Assembly (NCBI GenBank): GCA_965216905.1
Contig: OZ244213.1
Location: 1,054,001-1,118,000, forward strand
Source of the DNA: G965216905 sp965216905
GTDB taxonomy: Bacteria; Actinomycetota; Acidimicrobiia; Spongiisociales; ZC4RG35
Direction: 5' to 3'
DNA length: 64,000 nt
Part shown: positions 62,228 through 64,000 of the stretch, in pieces
Layout: each line of letters starts with the position of its first letter
How positions within the stretch are numbered: position 1 is the stretch's first letter
Notes under the pieces: model-generated
Told to the model about the DNA's origin: nothing
Database searches by the model: none
The model's input: only the letters and a program-made list of their open reading frames with translations
Position numbers and translations under genes: made by a program

Positions 62228-63670
62228 GTGAACGACAAACCTCTCGACTTGACCACCGACGGCGAAGGCCGAGCGGGCGACCTTCAGGCCAGAGTTGTCA
62301 TAGCGACGCTGTCGCTGTTTGCGTTGCTGATCCTGCTCCTGATCGGCTGGGTTTCCATCCCGATTGGCTGCGACACCGATGGATCGGCACGAGCCGAGAC
62401 CCAGGCCCGGGTTCCCGAGCCGGGGTCGCGGGCAGACACATTGACCGTCGAGCCAGGCATGCCGGACGGCCTCGCCGGATCTGGGCCCGACGCCCTTCCG
62501 CCTAACACCTTCCATGTCACCGACGGGGATGCCGGGAACGTGCAGGCCATCTTTCGCAATCAGATCTTGGCACTGGCCGGCGACGACCGGCTCGATCGGG
62601 ACGCATGTATCGCCACCCTGTTCGAGGGCTTCTCGGCCGAGGAATGGCGCCTGTTGAAGCGCATCGAGCCGCCGGACGAGGAGGCCCGAGAGCGGGTCGA
62701 CTCTGTCGACGACCCGAACCTCCGTGTCTTTGAGGTCCGGGGAGGTTCCGACGTACCTCGCATCGTCGACCTTCTGCTCCAAGCCGGCTACGTGGCGTCG
62801 CCTGTGTACGTGTACCTGCCCGGACCCGAGTGGGAGTTCGGGCCGGCCGACGCCAAGCAGCCGGTCACCGCCGAGTCCGCACCCGCACTCGAACCTTTCG
62901 AAACCGAGCCCTGGAGTATCGCGGTGGTCGACTTTTTCGGATCCGATCCCTCACATGCCATGTATGGTCATGGTCCGTTCATCGTTTCGACGGTCGAACA
63001 GCTCTCCGACGCCGTACCCACCATTGCAGAAATCGACCTTCACCTATATGGAACGGACGTGAAGTATGTCGCTGACAGCCTGGCGGTGTTGACGGCGCTG
63101 AATGAAGCTGCGGACCTCGGATACGACATTGTCAATCTCTCCTTCGGAACGTATCCGGTCTTACCGTCCCAGATCCCCGTGGAGCTGTTCCACGGCATCA
63201 GCCGGATCCTGGAGAAGAATGGGGATGTCATGATCACGGCTGCGGCCGGCAACAGCGGCCACACCAAAGCGGAGCCAAAGGGCTGGTTCTATCCGGCCGC
63301 GATGGGGCTGCCCGAGTTCGCGAAGGCAGTGAAGAGCGACGCCCAATTTGCGTCGTGGTGGCATGCGGTCCAGACCGGTAAGACAAAGCAGATCTCGGCG
63401 AAGGAGGCCAACCGGGTGCTCTCAGCCAACCCTCAGATCTACAGCGTCGGCGCGACGACCGCAGGGACCGAGTTCAGCGCGGACGCCGACGACAAGGCTG
63501 CGTTCTCGAACGAGGCCGAGGTCTACGCGCCCGGTGAGCACGTCGTCGCATACATCGACAACGTTCCCTACCAGTGGTCCGGCACCTCGTTCGCCGCGCC
63601 GTGGTTCGCGACCTGTCTTGCGGCCAATCTCCTGACGGACGACTGCCGAGCAGGACCCCAGATCCAGTGA
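62228..63670 (+). CDS. membrane-anchored subtilisin-like (S8) protease
   Basis: 480 residues from GTG 62228 with AAGGAGAG upstream. One membrane helix at about 25-47 (VIATLSLFALLILLLIGWVS). Catalytic set: Asp in WSIAVVDFFG, His in MYGHGPFIVS, oxyanion Asn in ITAAAGNSGH and Ser in QWSGTSFAAPW. The long region before the Asp may be a pro-domain. The context of a divergent ECF sigma factor and a coupled TPR-like gene recalls S8/CHAT signalling clusters. Confidence 0.88.
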   Translation: MNDKPLDLTTDGEGRAGDLQARVVIATLSLFALLILLLIGWVSIPIGCDTDGSARAETQARVPEPGSRADTLTVEPGMPDGLAGSGPDALPPNTFHVTDGDAGNVQAIFRNQILALAGDDRLDRDACIATLFEGFSAEEWRLLKRIEPPDEEARERVDSVDDPNLRVFEVRGGSDVPRIVDLLLQAGYVASPVYVYLPGPEWEFGPADAKQPVTAESAPALEPFETEPWSIAVVDFFGSDPSHAMYGHGPFIVSTVEQLSDAVPTIAEIDLHLYGTDVKYVADSLAVLTALNEAADLGYDIVNLSFGTYPVLPSQIPVELFHGISRILEKNGDVMITAAAGNSGHTKAEPKGWFYPAAMGLPEFAKAVKSDAQFASWWHAVQTGKTKQISAKEANRVLSANPQIYSVGATTAGTEFSADADDKAAFSNEAEVYAPGEHVVAYIDNVPYQWSGTSFAAPWFATCLAANLLTDDCRAGPQIQ

Positions 63671-64000
63671 GCGACATCCTCGGGCTCGCGGAGACGTCAC
63701 CGGTCGAATGCATCACCGTGGCCTCGAGGAGACTCTCCGGCGACCTCGCCGAGGACGAACGTGCCCGCTGGATGCGCGCCCTCGGGGTCGCCCTTCGCGG
63801 GGTGGACCGCCCGGAGGAGTCGGCTGCCACCCTTCGAGCGGCGATGCGCATGGCGGCCGAGCACGGACTCGTGACGGAATCGACGGAGGCCGCCATCTCG
63901 CTGGCGGCCTCCGTCGCGATCGTCGAGGGCGTCGATGCCGGACTCGGCATTCTCGACCAGGTCGAGGGTTCCGTCGGCGGGCCGACGCTGGCTCACCTTC
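63667..64000 (+). CDS. TPR-like protein, N-terminal part (runs off the window)
   Basis: Open from GTG 63667, which overlaps the protease stop (GTGA), to the last base. Helical repeats with TPR character: CITVASRRLSGDLAEDERAR, VDRPEESAATLRAAMRMAAE, TESTEAAISLAASVAIVEGV. In similar clusters this position is taken by long TPR-CHAT proteins; whether a CHAT domain follows cannot be seen here. Confidence 0.65.
   Translation, partial: MSDILGLAETSPVECITVASRRLSGDLAEDERARWMRALGVALRGVDRPEESAATLRAAMRMAAEHGLVTESTEAAISLAASVAIVEGVDAGLGILDQVEGSVGGPTLAHL

Overview
The window is high-GC and actinobacterial, and it most resembles an Acidimicrobiia-type genome. The basis is a dnaK-grpE-dnaJ-hspR operon divergent from lon, a type VII (ESX) secretion core, a secreted protein with Cys-Asn-Pro-Pro/VTRGQMAAFL repeats, a heliorhodopsin, Thr-rich lipoprotein linkers, and frequent GTG starts with 4-base ATGA or GTGA overlaps. 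The assignment is inference from gene content; no rRNA or tRNA gene is visible.

1-5.8 kb: a vapBC pair whose toxin is frameshifted, a coupled pair of large unrecognised genes, a class II Fic protein, a Uma2-type nuclease and a 3'-terminal PIN fragment. 5.8-7.6 kb: a four-gene operon that looks like an ESX partner, an ESX effector and two tandem immunity-like paralogues. 7.6-22.3 kb: an unstable accessory island. It holds three copies (A, B, C) of a two-gene module, lipoprotein plus secreted protein. A and B share nearly identical outer blocks around a divergent centre. Between them lie toxin/immunity remnants, ESX-like genes, two intact VapBC pairs, a Phd/Doc-type pair, an ISL3-family element with an 8-bp target duplication inside an immunity-like gene, and an HD-domain gene at a recombination junction.

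22.3-29.7 kb: an S41-like lipoprotein, a MarR regulator and a compact ESX core (WXG100 protein, three-ATPase EccC, ubiquitin-like/MinD-like fusion). This machinery could secrete the effectors of the island. 29.9-36.5 kb: chaperone and protease heat-shock locus. An inverted repeat with the 7-7-7 geometry of the HspR box lies between lon and dnaK, and a chain of 17-bp repeats encoding micro-ORFs links grpE to dnaJ.

36.5-51.3 kb: mostly ordinary genes (PspC, CcdA/TlpA pair, kynureninase, AlkB-like, SLH-like, GNAT, DinB, thioesterase, Pol IV), plus a 1007-residue CHAT-TPR-TM-CBM9-PASTA protein near a Ser/Thr kinase. 51.4-60 kb: a perfect 22-bp inverted repeat, an SDR pseudogene, GFA protein, heliorhodopsin, an MBOAT/SGNH pair flanked by ~50-bp direct repeats, a haloalkane-dehalogenase-like hydrolase and a beta-propeller lipoprotein. 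60-64 kb: a BTAD regulator, ECF sigma factor and companion, divergent from a subtilisin-like protease coupled to a TPR-like gene cut by the window end. This arrangement resembles protease/CHAT signalling or defence clusters.

Several toxin-antitoxin pairs and the effector operon share a leaderless layout: a TANNNT box six bases before the start codon.
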